Source: Mesorhizobium amorphae
GTDB lineage: Bacteria > Pseudomonadota > Alphaproteobacteria > Rhizobiales > Rhizobiaceae
Assembly: GCA_003240775.1 (NCBI GenBank)
Contig: QFNI01000016.1
Span: 5,380 to 69,379 of the forward strand
DNA length: 64,000 nucleotides
Reading direction: 5' to 3'
Position numbers and translations under genes: made by a program. Every line of letters begins with the position of its first letter. The stretch's first letter is position 1. Under the pieces are notes generated by a model. It had not been told where the DNA came from. It saw only the letters and a program-made list of their open reading frames with translations, and searched no databases. This document shows, piece after piece, positions 7,951-17,689 of the stretch.

Positions 7951-8841
7951 ATGTCCGACCAGTCCTCAGCGCTTGCCCAGGCGCAGCTGCTTTCGGCAGC
8001 GCTTCCCTTCATGCAGCGCTACGAGAACAAGACCGTGGTGGTGAAGTATGGCGGGCACGCCATGGGCAACCCCGAACTCGGCCAGGCCTTCGCGCGAGAC
8101 ATAGCGCTTCTCAAGCAGTCCGGCGTGAACCCGATCGTGGTGCATGGCGGCGGGCCGCAGATCCAGGCCATGCTTTCCAAACTCGGAATCGAATCGCGCT
8201 TCGAAGGCGGTCTTCGCGTCACCGACCAGCGCACGGTGGAGGTGGTGGAGATGGTTCTCGCCGGCTCCATCAACAAGGAGATCGTCGCCCTCATCAACGC
8301 CGAGGGCGAGTGGGCCATCGGCCTGTGTGGCAAGGACGGCAACATGGTCTTCGCCGAAAAGGCCAAGAAAACGGTGATCGACCCCGAATCGAACATCGAG
8401 CGCGTGCTCGACCTCGGTTTCGTGGGCGAGCCGGCGGAAGTCGACCGCACGCTGCTCGACCTTCTCGCGCGCTCCGAGATGATCCCCGTGATAGCGCCGG
8501 TGGCGCCGGGCCGCGACGGCCAGACCTACAACATCAACGCCGACACGTTCGCCGGCGCGATCGCGGGGGCGGTGGAAGCCAAGCGCCTCTTGTTTCTGAC
8601 AGACGTTCCCGGCGTTCTCGACAAGAACAAGGAACTGATCAACGAGCTTTCGGTGGCGGAAGCGCGCGCGCTGATCGCCGACGGCACGATCTCGGGCGGC
8701 ATGATCCCCAAGGTCGAGACCTGCATCGAGGCCATCGAGCGCGGCGTCGAAGGTGTCGTCATCCTGAACGGCAAGACGCCCCATGCGGTTCTGCTCGAAC
8801 TCTTCACCGAGCACGGCGCGGGCACACTGCTCGTGCCCTAA
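7951..8841 (+). CDS. argB: Acetylglutamate kinase
   Basis: This 296-residue N-acetyl-L-glutamate kinase catalyses the second step of arginine synthesis. The amino-acid-kinase fold is clear: [10 protein letters not shown] near the N-terminus, VVHGGGPQI for the phosphate/substrate loop, [25 protein letters not shown] and the C-terminal [12 protein letters not shown]. The ATG at 7951 is preferred to an upstream ATG at 7900 because homologues begin close to this point. An N-terminal helix like that of arginine-sensitive ArgB is present (residues 1-20), so feedback by arginine is plausible. It ends tail-to-tail with the EamA transporter gene, sharing 4 nt. Confidence 0.97.
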   Translation: MSDQSSALAQAQLLSAALPFMQRYENKTVVVKYGGHAMGNPELGQAFARDIALLKQSGVNPIVVHGGGPQIQAMLSKLGIESRFEGGLRVTDQRTVEVVEMVLAGSINKEIVALINAEGEWAIGLCGKDGNMVFAEKAKKTVIDPESNIERVLDLGFVGEPAEVDRTLLDLLARSEMIPVIAPVAPGRDGQTYNINADTFAGAIAGAVEAKRLLFLTDVPGVLDKNKELINELSVAEARALIADGTISGGMIPKVETCIEAIERGVEGVVILNGKTPHAVLLELFTEHGAGTLLVP

Positions 8842-9731
8842 CGTCCGAGCAGCAGGATCACGATAGCCCCGGCGATCATTCCGCAGCCTGCCAGCTCGCG
8901 TTTCGAGACCGTTTCCCGGAACACGAGCACGGAGGCTGCGACCGTGAACAACATCTCCACTTGCGCGAGCGACTTCACGAGCGCTGCGTTCTGCAGCGTC
9001 ATGGCCGTGAACCAACCGAACGAGGCGGTGGCGCCCACGAGCCCGACCGCAACCGAAGGCTTCCAGGCCCTGGCGATGCGGCCGAACTCGCCGGGGTTCC
9101 GCCACGCCATCCAGCCGAGCATCAGCACCGTCTGGAATGCGGTCGTCGCTACGAGCGTCACGGCGGCCTGCATCTCCGGCGTCGGGCCTGCGAGCGAAAG
9201 CGAGGCCGCGCGATAGGCGACGGCGGATGCGCCGAACAGCGTGCCCGACAAGAGCCCGATGCCCGCCGCGCGCGAGCGCAAGGCATCGCGCAGCCGCGTG
9301 CCGGGTACGAGCGTGATCACCACCACGCCCACCACGCTGACCGCGATGGCGATCGCCGCCCACCCGTTCAACCGGTCGCCCAGGAACACGAAACCGAAAA
9401 GGGCCGCCTGCATCGGCTCGGTGCGCGAATAGGCCGTGCCTGCCGCGAAATTGCGCAGCGAGAAGAGATGCACGAGAAGTGCGGTCGCCCCGATCTGCGT
9501 GAGCCCGCCGATCACGGCCCAGGCCAGGAACGCCGCATTTGGCACGGGCAGCGGCTGCCTGAAACCCCAATGCAGCACGCCCGCAAAGATCACCGCGAAA
9601 GGCAGGCCGAAGCCGAAGCGCACGAAAGTCGCGCCCGTCGTGCCCATCACCCCCTTGAGGTGCTTCTGGAGCGCCGAGCGCAGGTTCTGGAGAAACGCAG
9701 CCGCGATCGTGATGGGAATCCAGAGTTCCAT
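8838..9731 (-). CDS. EamA/DMT-family membrane transporter
   Basis: This 297-residue protein has ten predicted hydrophobic helices in two EamA repeats (about 1-140 and 150-297), the drug/metabolite transporter arrangement. Characteristic points are the [20 protein letters not shown] segment closing repeat 1 and [18 protein letters not shown] closing repeat 2. The substrate cannot be told from sequence. Its stop overlaps the argB stop by 4 nt in convergent orientation, leaving no room for a separate terminator. Confidence 0.85.
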   Translation of the reverse strand: MELWIPITIAAAFLQNLRSALQKHLKGVMGTTGATFVRFGFGLPFAVIFAGVLHWGFRQPLPVPNAAFLAWAVIGGLTQIGATALLVHLFSLRNFAAGTAYSRTEPMQAALFGFVFLGDRLNGWAAIAIAVSVVGVVVITLVPGTRLRDALRSRAAGIGLLSGTLFGASAVAYRAASLSLAGPTPEMQAAVTLVATTAFQTVLMLGWMAWRNPGEFGRIARAWKPSVAVGLVGATASFGWFTAMTLQNAALVKSLAQVEMLFTVAASVLVFRETVSKRELAGCGMIAGAIVILLLGR

Positions 9732-9799
9732 GCGACCCGCCCCTTTCCACGCGGCGTCGGCACCTACCCTTGCCGCAATCGCCGTGTCAAAGCGGGCCC

Positions 9800-10504
9800 A
9801 TGACCAAGCTTCCCCATCCCGACCATTTCCAGGACGTCGACGTCTGGGCCTTCGACCTCGACAACACGCTCTATCCGCCTGCCACCAACCTCTTCGCGCA
9901 GATCGATGTCCGGATGACGCAATATGTCTCCGAGCTTCTCACCCTGCCTCCCGCGGAAGCCCGCGTCCTGCAGAAGCAACTCTACCGCGAGCACGGCACC
10001 ACGCTTGCCGGCTTGATGGCCAAGCATCATGTCGACCCTGACGATTTCCTGCGCCGGGTGCACGACATCGACTACGAGCCCGTGCTGGCCAACCCGGAAC
10101 TCGGGAAAGCCATCGCGCGGCTGCCGGGCCGCAAGTTCATCTTCACCAATGGCGACCGGCCCCATGCCGAGCGCACAGCCACTAAGCTCGGCATCCTCCA
10201 CCATTTCGAGGACATCTTCGACATCGTGGCGGCCGAGTTGAACCCGAAACCCGCGCCCTACGCTTACGCCCGCTTCCTGGAGCGCCACGGCATCAGCGGC
10301 CCGAACGCCGCCATGTTCGAGGATCTGGCGCAGAACCTCGTGGTGCCCAAGGAACTTGGCATGCGCACCGTGCTCGTCGTGCCGGCCAACCTGGAGAACA
10401 CCTTCTCCGAAGTCTGGGAGCGCGACCGCGATTTCACCGACGAGGTGGACTTCGTGACCGACGATCTCACGGCCTTCCTGTCCCGCATCGTCCACGCAGC
10501 GTGA
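9800..10504 (+). CDS. HAD-superfamily pyrimidine 5'-nucleotidase
   Basis: This 234-residue haloacid dehalogenase-fold hydrolase belongs to the Phm8/SDT1-like pyrimidine 5'-nucleotidase group (TIGR01993 type). Motif I is FDLDNTLYP, motif II is FTNG (residues ~114-117), motif III lies around NPKPAPYAY and motif IV is FEDLAQNL. It probably dephosphorylates UMP/CMP or other nucleoside monophosphates in the cytoplasm. Its TGA overlaps the GTG of the next gene (GTGA). A nucleotidase of this type close to argB and dapD is common in rhizobia. Confidence 0.88.
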   Translation: MTKLPHPDHFQDVDVWAFDLDNTLYPPATNLFAQIDVRMTQYVSELLTLPPAEARVLQKQLYREHGTTLAGLMAKHHVDPDDFLRRVHDIDYEPVLANPELGKAIARLPGRKFIFTNGDRPHAERTATKLGILHHFEDIFDIVAAELNPKPAPYAYARFLERHGISGPNAAMFEDLAQNLVVPKELGMRTVLVVPANLENTFSEVWERDRDFTDEVDFVTDDLTAFLSRIVHAA

Positions 10505-11382
10505 GCCGCTTCACCAGCCTCGAAGCGCGGATCGACCGCGCGGCGCATGTCGTTCTCGCGCGCCTGCCGCAAGGCGGGTTTGGCGGTGCGAGCGTCGAGT
10601 TCCTGGTGTTCGGCCTCAAGCAGGCCTGGGCCTGCCTGTTCGGCGGGCTGATCCTGGCGCTGCTCGTCGCCACCCGCCTCGTCTGGCAGGACGACTGGCC
10701 GCTCGCTCGCTACGACTTCCTGTTTCTCGCAAGCCTCGCCATCCAGGTGGGAATGCTCGCGGCCAAGCTCGAAACGCCGGGCGAGGCCAAGGCCATCCTG
10801 ATCTTCCACGTGGTCGGCACCGCGATGGAACTGTTCAAGACGGCCACAGGCTCCTGGGTCTATCCCGAGGAGGCCTTCTTCCGCATCGCGGGCGTGCCCT
10901 TGTTCTCGGGCTTCATGTATGCGGCGGTGGGCTCATATCTCGCCCGCATCTCCCGCATCTTCGACATGCGCTACACGCGCTATCCCCCGCTCTGGACGAC
11001 GGTGCTCCTGGCGGGCGCCATCTACGTCAATTTCTTCGCCCACCACTTCGTGTGGGACATCCGCATTGTGCTCTTCGCCGCCACCGCCGTGCTCTTCGGG
11101 CGCACGGTGGTGCATTACCGCGTTTTCCGCTTCCGCCACCGGATGCCGCTCATGCTCGGCTTCTTCCTGGTCTCGCTCTTCATCTGGCTGGCCGAGAACA
11201 TCGCCACCTGGGCACGCGCCTGGAGCTATCCCTCCCAGGCCGAAGCTTGGACGCCCGTGAGCGCAGCCAAGCTCGGCGCGTGGTTCCTGCTGATGATCGT
11301 GTCCTTCGTGCTGGTGACCCTGGTGCACCGCCCAAAAGGGCTCGCGGAGGAAGAAGGAAAGACCCCTCCGCCCCAGCCCTGA
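10501..11382 (+). CDS. DUF817 family integral membrane protein
   Basis: This 293-residue multi-pass membrane protein matches the DUF817 (YoaT-like) family. The segments FLVFGLKQAWACLFGG, TGSWVYPEEA, FSGFMYAAVGSY and a Trp-rich WLAENIATWARAWSYP are typical. About eight hydrophobic helices are visible. No function is established for the family. Translation starts at GTG 10501, overlapping the nucleotidase stop, so the two genes form a coupled pair. Confidence 0.82.
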   Translation: MSRFTSLEARIDRAAHVVLARLPQGGFGGASVEFLVFGLKQAWACLFGGLILALLVATRLVWQDDWPLARYDFLFLASLAIQVGMLAAKLETPGEAKAILIFHVVGTAMELFKTATGSWVYPEEAFFRIAGVPLFSGFMYAAVGSYLARISRIFDMRYTRYPPLWTTVLLAGAIYVNFFAHHFVWDIRIVLFAATAVLFGRTVVHYRVFRFRHRMPLMLGFFLVSLFIWLAENIATWARAWSYPSQAEAWTPVSAAKLGAWFLLMIVSFVLVTLVHRPKGLAEEEGKTPPPQP

Positions 11383-11388
11383 GAAGCG

Positions 11389-11637
11389 TCAGCCGCGCCG
11401 GCGCGGCTGGGCCTTGCTCGCGGCTGCGGCTGCTCCGTGGCGCGCGGCCTGGGTTTCCTCGCTCTCGTCCATCTCCTGCGCGCCGCGGATCAGCCCATCG
11501 GCGTCCACGCCTTCTGGCAGGCGCCGGATCTTGGCCCCCACGGCCCCCGTCTTGCCGTCACCGTCGAGCATGTGACCGAGATCCTTCTCCTGCTGCTCCT
11601 CCATCATGGCGTTGTCGGGGTTGGTCATGCCGGACAT
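11389..11637 (-). CDS. Small hydrophilic hypothetical protein (82 aa)
   Basis: I do not recognise this gene. It encodes 82 residues without a signal peptide or membrane segment: an acidic N-terminal half rich in Met, Gln and Glu, a middle stretch KIRRLPEGVDADGLIRGAQEMDE and a basic Ala/Arg-rich tail. The start ATG at 11637 has AGGAG 9 nt upstream, good support for translation. It is convergent to the DUF817 gene (6 nt apart) and divergent from the GST gene. Confidence 0.6.
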   Translation of the reverse strand: MSGMTNPDNAMMEEQQEKDLGHMLDGDGKTGAVGAKIRRLPEGVDADGLIRGAQEMDESEETQAARHGAAAAASKAQPRRRG

Positions 11638-11750
11638 CACAAATCACTCCTTTGATGACGAGGGAACGCCACGCATTCCCAGGCAGTTCCGAGAAAGCAC
11701 ATAGTGCGGCATGCTGCGCCGGCGCTCGAATGCGAACGGAAGAGTTCTCC

Positions 11751-12404
11751 ATGGCACCCACCATCACAGCGTTTGAGGCCTCGCCCGATGGCGGCCAAGG
11801 CATGGCGCGTGACATGCGCGTGCGCTGGGCGCTCGAAGAGGTCGGCCGACCTTACGGGGTGCGCCTGCTTTCCATGTCCGCGATGAAGGAGCCCGCCCAC
11901 CGCGCGCTTCATCCCTTCGGCCAGATCCCGACCTATGAGGAGGACGGCCTCGTTCTCTTCGAGACCGGCGCCATCGTGCTTCACATCGCCGAGCGCCACG
12001 CCGGCCTTCTGCCCGAAGAGCCGCCGGCCCGCGCCCGAGCGATCGCCTGGGTGTTCGCGGCGCTCAACACCGTCGAGCCGCCGATCGTGGAACTGGAGAT
12101 GGCCGATCTTCTGGAACGCGACAGGAGATGGCACCGGGAGCGCCGACCGCTGATCGTGGAGCGCGTCCGCGCGCGGCTGGACGATCTTTCCGCCCACCTG
12201 GGCGATGCCGAGTGGATCGACGGCCCCTTCAGCGCCGCCGACCTCCTGCTCGTCACCGTGCTGCGCAGGCTGGAGGACACGGACGTGCTCGACGCCTACC
12301 CCACACTTTCCGCCTATGTCGCCCGCGGCGAGAAGCGCCCGGCCTACGCCCGCGCCTTTGCCGCCCAGCGCGCCGTCTTCGAGAACCGGCCGGCGGCCGG
12401 CTGA
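11751..12404 (+). CDS. Glutathione S-transferase family protein
   Basis: This 217-residue GST-fold protein has an N-terminal thioredoxin-like domain (about 1-85; HPFGQIPTYEEDG carries the cis-proline, and LFETGAIVLHIAE the glutathione gamma-glutamyl site with E-T/S) and an all-alpha C-terminal domain with the N-capping motif region FSAADLLLVTVLRR. It may detoxify electrophiles with glutathione; the substrate is unknown. ATG 11751 has GGAAGAG upstream. It is convergent with the LOG-family gene 5 nt away. Confidence 0.88.
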   Translation: MAPTITAFEASPDGGQGMARDMRVRWALEEVGRPYGVRLLSMSAMKEPAHRALHPFGQIPTYEEDGLVLFETGAIVLHIAERHAGLLPEEPPARARAIAWVFAALNTVEPPIVELEMADLLERDRRWHRERRPLIVERVRARLDDLSAHLGDAEWIDGPFSAADLLLVTVLRRLEDTDVLDAYPTLSAYVARGEKRPAYARAFAAQRAVFENRPAAG

Positions 12405-12408
12405 CCCT

Positions 12409-13254
12409 TTATAGCTTGTGGAAGGTGCGGATGATTTCCCAGGCCTCGTCCGCCGTTTCCACGAAATCCAGGATGTCGCGGTCGCCGGGCGAGATCGTGC
12501 CCTGCTCGGCCAGGTAGTCGAGGTCGATCGCGCGTTCCCAGAACTCGCGGCCGAACAGGATCACCGGCAGCCGCTCCATGCGGCCGGTCTGGATCAGCGT
12601 CAGCGACTCGAACAGCTCGTCCAGTGTGCCGAACCCGCCGGGAAACACCACGAGCGCCTTTGCCCGCATCACGAAATGCATCTTGCGGATCGCGAAATAG
12701 TGGAAGTTGAAGCAGAGTTCGGGCGTCACGTAGAGGTTGGGCGCCTGCTCGTGGGGGAGCACGATGTTGAGCCCGATGGATGGCGCGCCCACATCCGCCG
12801 CACCGCGGTTGCCCGCCTCCATCACGCCGGGCCCGCCGCCCGTCACCACAACGAATTCGCGGTAGAGATACTGCGCGGAATGCTCCGAGCAGAGCCGCGC
12901 GAAATTGCGGGCCTCTTCGTAATACTTGGCGTTGGCGAGCAGGTTCTTCTTCTGCGTCTCGTTCTTGGCAGCCCATGCCTCGCCCCCCGGCTCGGGGATG
13001 CGCGCGCCACCGAACATCACGACCGTCGAGCGGATGTTGTGCTCGGCCAGCGCCATCTCGGGCTTCAGCAGTTCGAGCTGGAGCCGCACCGCGCGCAATT
13101 CGCGCCGCGTCATGAAATCGGGGTCGCTCCAGGCCAGCCGATAGGTCGGCGCGCGCGTCTGGGGCGTGTCCGGCACGGCTTCGGCGCGCTCGAGATCCTC
13201 GTCCGAATGGGTCAGAGGCGTCCAGTTCGCGCCCGTGTCGGTTTCTGCTGCCAC
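12409..13254 (-). CDS. LOG-family Rossmann-fold protein (TIGR00730 type)
   Basis: This 281-residue cytoplasmic protein of the LOG/lysine-decarboxylase-like fold carries the catalytic signature PGGFGTLDE and the nucleotide loop [17 protein letters not shown]. The family includes nucleoside 5'-monophosphate phosphoribohydrolases, which cleave AMP or other NMPs to base and ribose phosphate (cytokinin-releasing LOG in plants). This longer subgroup with an extra N-terminal part is common in alphaproteobacteria, and its physiological role is not settled. The start is most likely GTG 13254; no ATG is suitably placed. It is divergent from dapD. Confidence 0.8.
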   Translation of the reverse strand: MAAETDTGANWTPLTHSDEDLERAEAVPDTPQTRAPTYRLAWSDPDFMTRRELRAVRLQLELLKPEMALAEHNIRSTVVMFGGARIPEPGGEAWAAKNETQKKNLLANAKYYEEARNFARLCSEHSAQYLYREFVVVTGGGPGVMEAGNRGAADVGAPSIGLNIVLPHEQAPNLYVTPELCFNFHYFAIRKMHFVMRAKALVVFPGGFGTLDELFESLTLIQTGRMERLPVILFGREFWERAIDLDYLAEQGTISPGDRDILDFVETADEAWEIIRTFHKL

Positions 13255-13288
13255 GCTCTGTCTTGTCCCTGGGTGCCGTGTCCGGCGA

Positions 13289-13317
13289 TTGATTTTCGCA
13301 AGCTTGGCTGCGATAGC
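13289..13317 (+). promoter_or_regulatory. Possible dapD promoter
   Basis: TTGATT (13289-13294) and GATAGC (13312-13317) are separated by 17 nt in the divergent spacer upstream of dapD. The -35 box is good and the -10 box weak, so this is a candidate only. Confidence 0.35.
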
Positions 13318-13372
13318 CATGCCCGCTGGGCACGTGAAGCTCTGCATCCGCCCTATCACGGAGTTCCCGCTT

Positions 13373-14227
13373 ATGTCGAAGCCCGACGCGCTTGCCCTCG
13401 AACAGGCGATCGAGAAGGCCTGGGAAGGCCGCGACGGCATCTCGACCTCCACGCGCGGCGAAACGCGCGACGCGGTGGAAACGAGCCTCGGCCTGCTCGA
13501 CCGCGGCGAGGCGCGTGTGGCCGAGCGCCGCGAGGACGGCTCCTGGCACGTCAACCAGTGGCTCAAGAAGGCGGTGCTCCTGTCCTTCCGCCTGAACGGC
13601 ATGGAGCTGATCGAGGGCGCGCCGGGGGGTGCTTCCTGGTGGGACAAGGTGCCCTCGAAGTTCTCGGGCTGGAGCGGGCTCGATTTCGAGCGCGCAGGCT
13701 TCAGGGCCGTGCCGGGCGCCATCGTGCGCCGCTCGGCCTATGTGGCCAAGGGCGCGGTTCTCATGCCATCCTTCGTCAACTTGGGCGCCTATGTGGGCGA
13801 GAACACCATGGTCGACACCTGGGCCTCCGTCGGCTCCTGCGCGCAGATCGGCAAGAATGTGCACCTGTCGGGCGGCGTGGGCATCGGCGGCGTGCTCGAG
13901 CCCATGCAGGCCGGCCCCACCATCATCGAGGACGACTGCTTCATCGGCGCTCGCTCGGAAGTGGTGGAAGGCTGCATCGTGCGCCAGGGCTCGGTGCTCG
14001 GCATGGGCGTGTTCATCGGCCAGTCCACCAAGATCGTGGACCGCGCGACCGGCACCGTTTCCTATGGCGAGGTGCCGGCGGGCTCGGTGGTGGTGGCGGG
14101 CACCCTGCCCGGCAAGGCCCTGCCGTCGGGCGAGCCCGGCCCCAGCCTCTACTGCGCGGTGATCGTCAAGCGCGTAGATGCGGGCACCCGCGCCAAGACC
14201 TCCATCAACGAGCTGCTCAGGGATTGA
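13373..14227 (+). CDS. dapD: 2,3,4,5-tetrahydropyridine-2,6-dicarboxylate N-succinyltransferase
   Basis: This 284-residue enzyme succinylates tetrahydrodipicolinate in the succinylase branch of lysine/diaminopimelate synthesis. The N-terminal helical domain (about 1-100) is followed by the left-handed beta-helix of hexapeptide repeats ([30 protein letters not shown]) and the active-site region [25 protein letters not shown]. The ATG at 13373 has GGAG 10 nt upstream. It heads a rightward operon ending with dapE, so two consecutive DAP-pathway enzymes are co-transcribed with three membrane-protein genes between them. Confidence 0.97.
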   Translation: MSKPDALALEQAIEKAWEGRDGISTSTRGETRDAVETSLGLLDRGEARVAERREDGSWHVNQWLKKAVLLSFRLNGMELIEGAPGGASWWDKVPSKFSGWSGLDFERAGFRAVPGAIVRRSAYVAKGAVLMPSFVNLGAYVGENTMVDTWASVGSCAQIGKNVHLSGGVGIGGVLEPMQAGPTIIEDDCFIGARSEVVEGCIVRQGSVLGMGVFIGQSTKIVDRATGTVSYGEVPAGSVVVAGTLPGKALPSGEPGPSLYCAVIVKRVDAGTRAKTSINELLRD

Positions 14228-14232
14228 ACCTC

Positions 14233-14640
14233 GTGGCGCGAAGCGCGGCCCTTCCCCCACCATTCCGGCTGGCGGAGCCCTTCGCGGAGGCCGCGCGCCT
14301 GTTGTTCAGCTATCGCGGGCGCATCACCCGCACCCGCTTCTGGCTCGGCGTGGCCGTGGCCTCGCTCTTCTGGATCGGCGTGGTCTATGCGCTGATCGAG
14401 GCCGACCGGCCGGGCCCCGAGCCATTTGGCCGCCTTTGCGCGGCTTTGACGCTGCTTCTCCTGCCGCTCGTCGTGCTGCTGCCCGTCTATGCCAAGCGCT
14501 GGCACGACCGCGACAAGTCGGGCTGGTGGAGCCTCTTGGTGCTCGCGCCGGTGATCGGCCATCTCTGGATCCTGGTGGAACTCGGCCTGATGCCCGGCAC
14601 GCGCGGTCACAACCATTTCGGGCCCGATCCGCGTGTCTGA
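14233..14640 (+). CDS. DUF805 family membrane protein (first of a pair)
   Basis: This protein of about 135 residues has the DUF805 signature: a short amphipathic start with FSYRGRITRTRFW, three hydrophobic helices and the motif YAKRWHDRDKSGWWSL between helices. It ends with MPGTRGHNHFGPDP, the usual family end. DUF805 proteins are small inner-membrane proteins of unknown function. GTG 14233 is the most plausible start (a TTG at 14224 overlapping the dapD stop is an alternative). Its end overlaps the next DUF805 gene by 8 nt. Confidence 0.8.
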   Translation: MARSAALPPPFRLAEPFAEAARLLFSYRGRITRTRFWLGVAVASLFWIGVVYALIEADRPGPEPFGRLCAALTLLLLPLVVLLPVYAKRWHDRDKSGWWSLLVLAPVIGHLWILVELGLMPGTRGHNHFGPDPRV

Positions 14641-15028
14641 CGAGTTTTCCCCGCGCCCCGCGCCCCGCTCCGACCTCACCTGGTTCTTCTTCCGCCTGAA
14701 GGGCCGCGTGAACCGCCAGGCCTTTCTGCTCGGCGGCCTCTTGATCGGCGTGGTGCAGGCATTCCCCCTCTACCAGTACACGCGCGTGATGCAGGACAGC
14801 GCGGAAGCGCAGGGCTGGGCGGCACTCACCTCCGCCGTGCTCCTGGTCTCGCTCTGGCCGAGCGTGGCGCTCGGCGCCAAGCGCCTTCAGGACATCAACA
14901 AGCCCGCCATCGGCGCCATCTCCCTGCTCGTTCCCTTCATCAACGGCATCGCCTTCATCGTGCTCTGCCTCGTGCCGGGCACCAAGGGCCCCAACGCCTA
15001 TGGCGAACAAACCAACGCGCCTCCCTAA
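14633..15028 (+). CDS. DUF805 family membrane protein (second of a pair)
   Basis: This 131-residue DUF805 protein has FRLKGRVNRQAFLLGG, three hydrophobic helices, the motif GAKRLQDINKPAIG (here lacking the WHD seen in its neighbour) and a C-terminal LVPGTKGPNAYG. It starts at GTG 14633, inside the end of the preceding gene, and overlaps the following gene by 29 nt. The two DUF805 copies are diverged paralogues, which suggests a heteromeric membrane partner pair. Function unknown. Confidence 0.8.
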   Translation: MSDEFSPRPAPRSDLTWFFFRLKGRVNRQAFLLGGLLIGVVQAFPLYQYTRVMQDSAEAQGWAALTSAVLLVSLWPSVALGAKRLQDINKPAIGAISLLVPFINGIAFIVLCLVPGTKGPNAYGEQTNAPP

Positions 15029-15743
15029 GGGCGGAAGCGTCCGCACGCTCGACCCCGAGCGGATCATCGCAACCGCCGAGAAGCTGGCTCTGCGCATCGG
15101 CGAGCGCTTTCCTGGCTCGGGCCTCAGCCATGTCGCGCAGGATTTCGTCGCCCTCGCACGCGATCTTTCGCTCACCGCCCAGGCGTTGAAGGGCCCGATC
15201 TGGCCCGTGCGTGCGCTGATAGCCGTGGCCATCGCGGCCGGCGCCGGCATCTTCCTCTTCGTGGGCACGGTGGTGCGCTTCGACCGCCTGGGCGCGGACG
15301 CGGCCTTCGACCTCGTCCAGGGCATCGAGGCCTCGATCAACACCGTGATCCTTGCGGGCCTGGGCCTCGTGACCCTGATCACCACGGAAGAGCGCATCAA
15401 GCGCAAGCGCGTGTTCCGCGCGCTGCACGGGCTCCGCTCGCTCATCCACGTCGTGGACATGCACCAGCTCACCAAGGACCCCGCCGCCCTTTCCCCCGGC
15501 TTCAAGCCCACCGCCCATTCGCCCGCCCGCATCACCGACCCGGCCGAGCTCACGCGTTATCTCGACTATTGCTCGGAGATGCTGTCGCTTTCGGGCAAGC
15601 TGGCCGCGTTGTTCGCGCAATCGGTCAACGACGCGGTGGTGATCGAGGCCGTCAACGACATCGAGAGCCTGGGCTCCAACCTGTCGCGCAAGATCTGGCA
15701 GAAGATCACCCTGATCGAGGACACGGTGGCGCGGCGGGGCTGA
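15000..15743 (+). CDS. Conserved hypothetical membrane protein between dapD and dapE
   Basis: I do not recognise a named family. The protein (247 aa) has two hydrophobic segments, at about residues 76-96 and 115-135, flanked by a cytosolic N-terminus and a long helical C-terminal part (SLIHVVDMHQL, YLDYCSEMLSLSGKLAALFAQS, SNLSRKIWQKITLIED). A gene of this kind sits at this spot in many rhizobia. The start overlaps the DUF805 gene by 29 nt, and dapE begins 22 nt downstream, so it is part of the dap operon. A link to cell-wall precursor supply is only suggested by position. Confidence 0.7.
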   Translation: MANKPTRLPKGGSVRTLDPERIIATAEKLALRIGERFPGSGLSHVAQDFVALARDLSLTAQALKGPIWPVRALIAVAIAAGAGIFLFVGTVVRFDRLGADAAFDLVQGIEASINTVILAGLGLVTLITTEERIKRKRVFRALHGLRSLIHVVDMHQLTKDPAALSPGFKPTAHSPARITDPAELTRYLDYCSEMLSLSGKLAALFAQSVNDAVVIEAVNDIESLGSNLSRKIWQKITLIEDTVARRG

Positions 15744-15765
15744 TATCGGCTAAGCAGCCGGAATC

Positions 15766-16929
15766 ATGACGCTCGCCACCGATCCCGCCGAAAACCTCGC
15801 AGCGCTTCTGCGCTGCCCCTCGGTCACGCCCGAAGACAACGGCGCGCTGGATGCGCTCGAAGCGATGCTCGGGCCGCTCGGCTTTCGCGTGGAGCGCCCG
15901 GTCTTCTCCGAGCCCGGCACGCCCGACATCGCGAACCTCTATGCGCGCCTGGGTAACGAGAACCCGCACCTGATGTTTGCCGGCCACACGGATGTGGTGC
16001 CGCCGGGCGACGAGGCGGCCTGGACGCACCCGCCCTTTTCGGGCGTGGTGGTGGGTGGCGAGATGTGGGGGCGCGGCGCGGTCGACATGAAGGGCGGCAT
16101 CGCCTGCTTCGTGGCAGCCCTGGCGCGACGAGTGCAGAAGGCCCCCCTTGCCGGTTCCGTTTCGCTCCTGATCACGGGTGACGAGGAGGGCCCGGCCGTC
16201 AACGGCACGGTAAAGCTGCTCGAATGGGCGGCAGGCCGCGGCGAGCGGTGGGACGCCTCGCTCGTGGGCGAGCCCACCAATGTGGCGGCTCTCGGCGACA
16301 TGGCGAAGATCGGCCGCCGCGGCTCACTGTCGGGGCGCGTTGCCGTGCAGGGCGTCCAGGGACACGTCGCCTATCCGCATCTGGCCGACAATCCGCTGCG
16401 CCATCTGCCCGCCTTGCTGGGGGCGCTGCTCGAGCCACCCTTCGACACGGGCACAGCGGAGTTTCCCGCCACGAACCTCGAACTCACCTCGGTCGACACC
16501 GGCAACCGCGCGACCAACGTCATCCCCGCCCGCGTCACGATCAATTTCAACATCCGCTTCAACGACCGCTGGACGGCCGAGACCCTGCAAGGAGAGGTGC
16601 ACGAGCGTCTCGACCGCGCGGGCGGCGACGCGGTCTCCTTCGACCTCGAATGGCGCGACCGGCCGAGCGAGGTCTTCCTCACCCGCGACGAGCGCCTGGT
16701 GGGCGTGCTGGCGAAGGCCGTGCAAGCCGAGACGGCGCGCGCGCCCGAGCTTTCCACCACGGGCGGCACCTCGGACGCGCGCTTCATCAAGAATTACTGC
16801 CCGGTGGTCGAGTTCGGCCTCGTGGGCCGCACCATGCACAAGGTCGACGAGCGCGTGCCGCTTGCCGAGCTTGAAGGGCTGACACGGATCTACGAGCGTT
16901 TCCTGGAAGGCTGGTTCGGACAGCGGTAG
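15766..16929 (+). CDS. dapE: Succinyl-diaminopimelate desuccinylase
   Basis: This 387-residue M20-family metallohydrolase removes succinate from N-succinyl-LL-diaminopimelate. The di-zinc ligands are visible as GHTDVVPPG, WGRGAVDMKGG, the EE pair in ITGDEEGPA, LVGEPTN and the final FGLVGRTMHK. A dimerisation domain lies at about 180-290 (GRRGSLSGRVAVQGVQGHVAYPH). It closes the operon started by dapD. The gene is convergent with truA, 10 nt apart. Confidence 0.97.
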   Translation: MTLATDPAENLAALLRCPSVTPEDNGALDALEAMLGPLGFRVERPVFSEPGTPDIANLYARLGNENPHLMFAGHTDVVPPGDEAAWTHPPFSGVVVGGEMWGRGAVDMKGGIACFVAALARRVQKAPLAGSVSLLITGDEEGPAVNGTVKLLEWAAGRGERWDASLVGEPTNVAALGDMAKIGRRGSLSGRVAVQGVQGHVAYPHLADNPLRHLPALLGALLEPPFDTGTAEFPATNLELTSVDTGNRATNVIPARVTINFNIRFNDRWTAETLQGEVHERLDRAGGDAVSFDLEWRDRPSEVFLTRDERLVGVLAKAVQAETARAPELSTTGGTSDARFIKNYCPVVEFGLVGRTMHKVDERVPLAELEGLTRIYERFLEGWFGQR

Positions 16930-16939
16930 CGCGGGCGCG

Positions 16940-17689
16940 CTACTCGTAGTCCACCTGTTCGAGGTAGAGGCCTTCGGGCGGCGCGAGGCCTGCGCAGCGG
17001 GCGCGGTCCCTTGCGTCGAGGGCCGCGCGCACGGCGTCCGGCTCCCAGCCGCCCTCGCCCACACGCTTGAGGCTTCCTACCATCGAGCGCACTTGGTTGT
17101 GCAGGAACGAGCGCGCCGAGGCGTAGACCGCGATCCCGTCCCCCTCGCGCGCCACCTCCAGCCGGTCGAGCGTGCGCACCGGGCTCTGCGCCTGGCACTG
17201 CGCGGAGCGGAAGGTCGTGAAGTCGTGCCGCCCGAGCAGGCCCTTCGCGGCCTCTGCCATGGCATCGGCGTCGAGCGGCTTGGGCACCCACCAGACGCGG
17301 CCCGCATCGAGCGCCGGTGGCGCGCGGCGGTTGAGGATCAGGTAGCGGTAGTGGCGCGCGGTGGCCGAGAACCGCGCGTCGAAAGTCTCGTCGACGAGTT
17401 GCGCGGCAAGCACCGAGACGGCCTCGCCCTTCATGCGCAGATGGGCGTTGAGCGCATCGCGCGCGGCTTTCTCGGTCTGGGGGCGATGCAGGTCGAAATG
17501 CGCCACCTGGCCTGTCGCGTGGACGCCCGCATCCGTGCGCCCCGCGCCCTTCAAGGTGACCGCCTCGCCCGAAAAAGCCGATATCGCGGCTTCGAGCGCG
17601 CCCTGCACGGTGGCCAGACCCTCGGCCTGCCGCTGCCAACCCGCATAGGCGCGGCCGTCATACTCGATCAGGATGCGGAAGCGCGGCAT
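16940..17689 (-). CDS. truA: tRNA pseudouridine(38-40) synthase
   Basis: This 249-residue TruA converts uridines 38-40 of the tRNA anticodon stem to pseudouridine. The catalytic aspartate lies in the motif [11 protein letters not shown], preceded by [13 protein letters not shown] and followed by [10 protein letters not shown] and [12 protein letters not shown]. The ATG shares one base with the fmt stop (TGATG), so translation is coupled in the order def-fmt-truA, a common arrangement. Confidence 0.97.
   Translation of the reverse strand: MPRFRILIEYDGRAYAGWQRQAEGLATVQGALEAAISAFSGEAVTLKGAGRTDAGVHATGQVAHFDLHRPQTEKAARDALNAHLRMKGEAVSVLAAQLVDETFDARFSATARHYRYLILNRRAPPALDAGRVWWVPKPLDADAMAEAAKGLLGRHDFTTFRSAQCQAQSPVRTLDRLEVAREGDGIAVYASARSFLHNQVRSMVGSLKRVGEGGWEPDAVRAALDARDRARCAGLAPPEGLYLEQVDYE

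Noticed and set aside
12418..14640. A 740-codon plus-strand frame ending in the first DUF805 gene
   Set aside because: Only its last 136 codons (from about 14233) look like a real protein; the rest is antisense to the LOG gene or out of frame with dapD.
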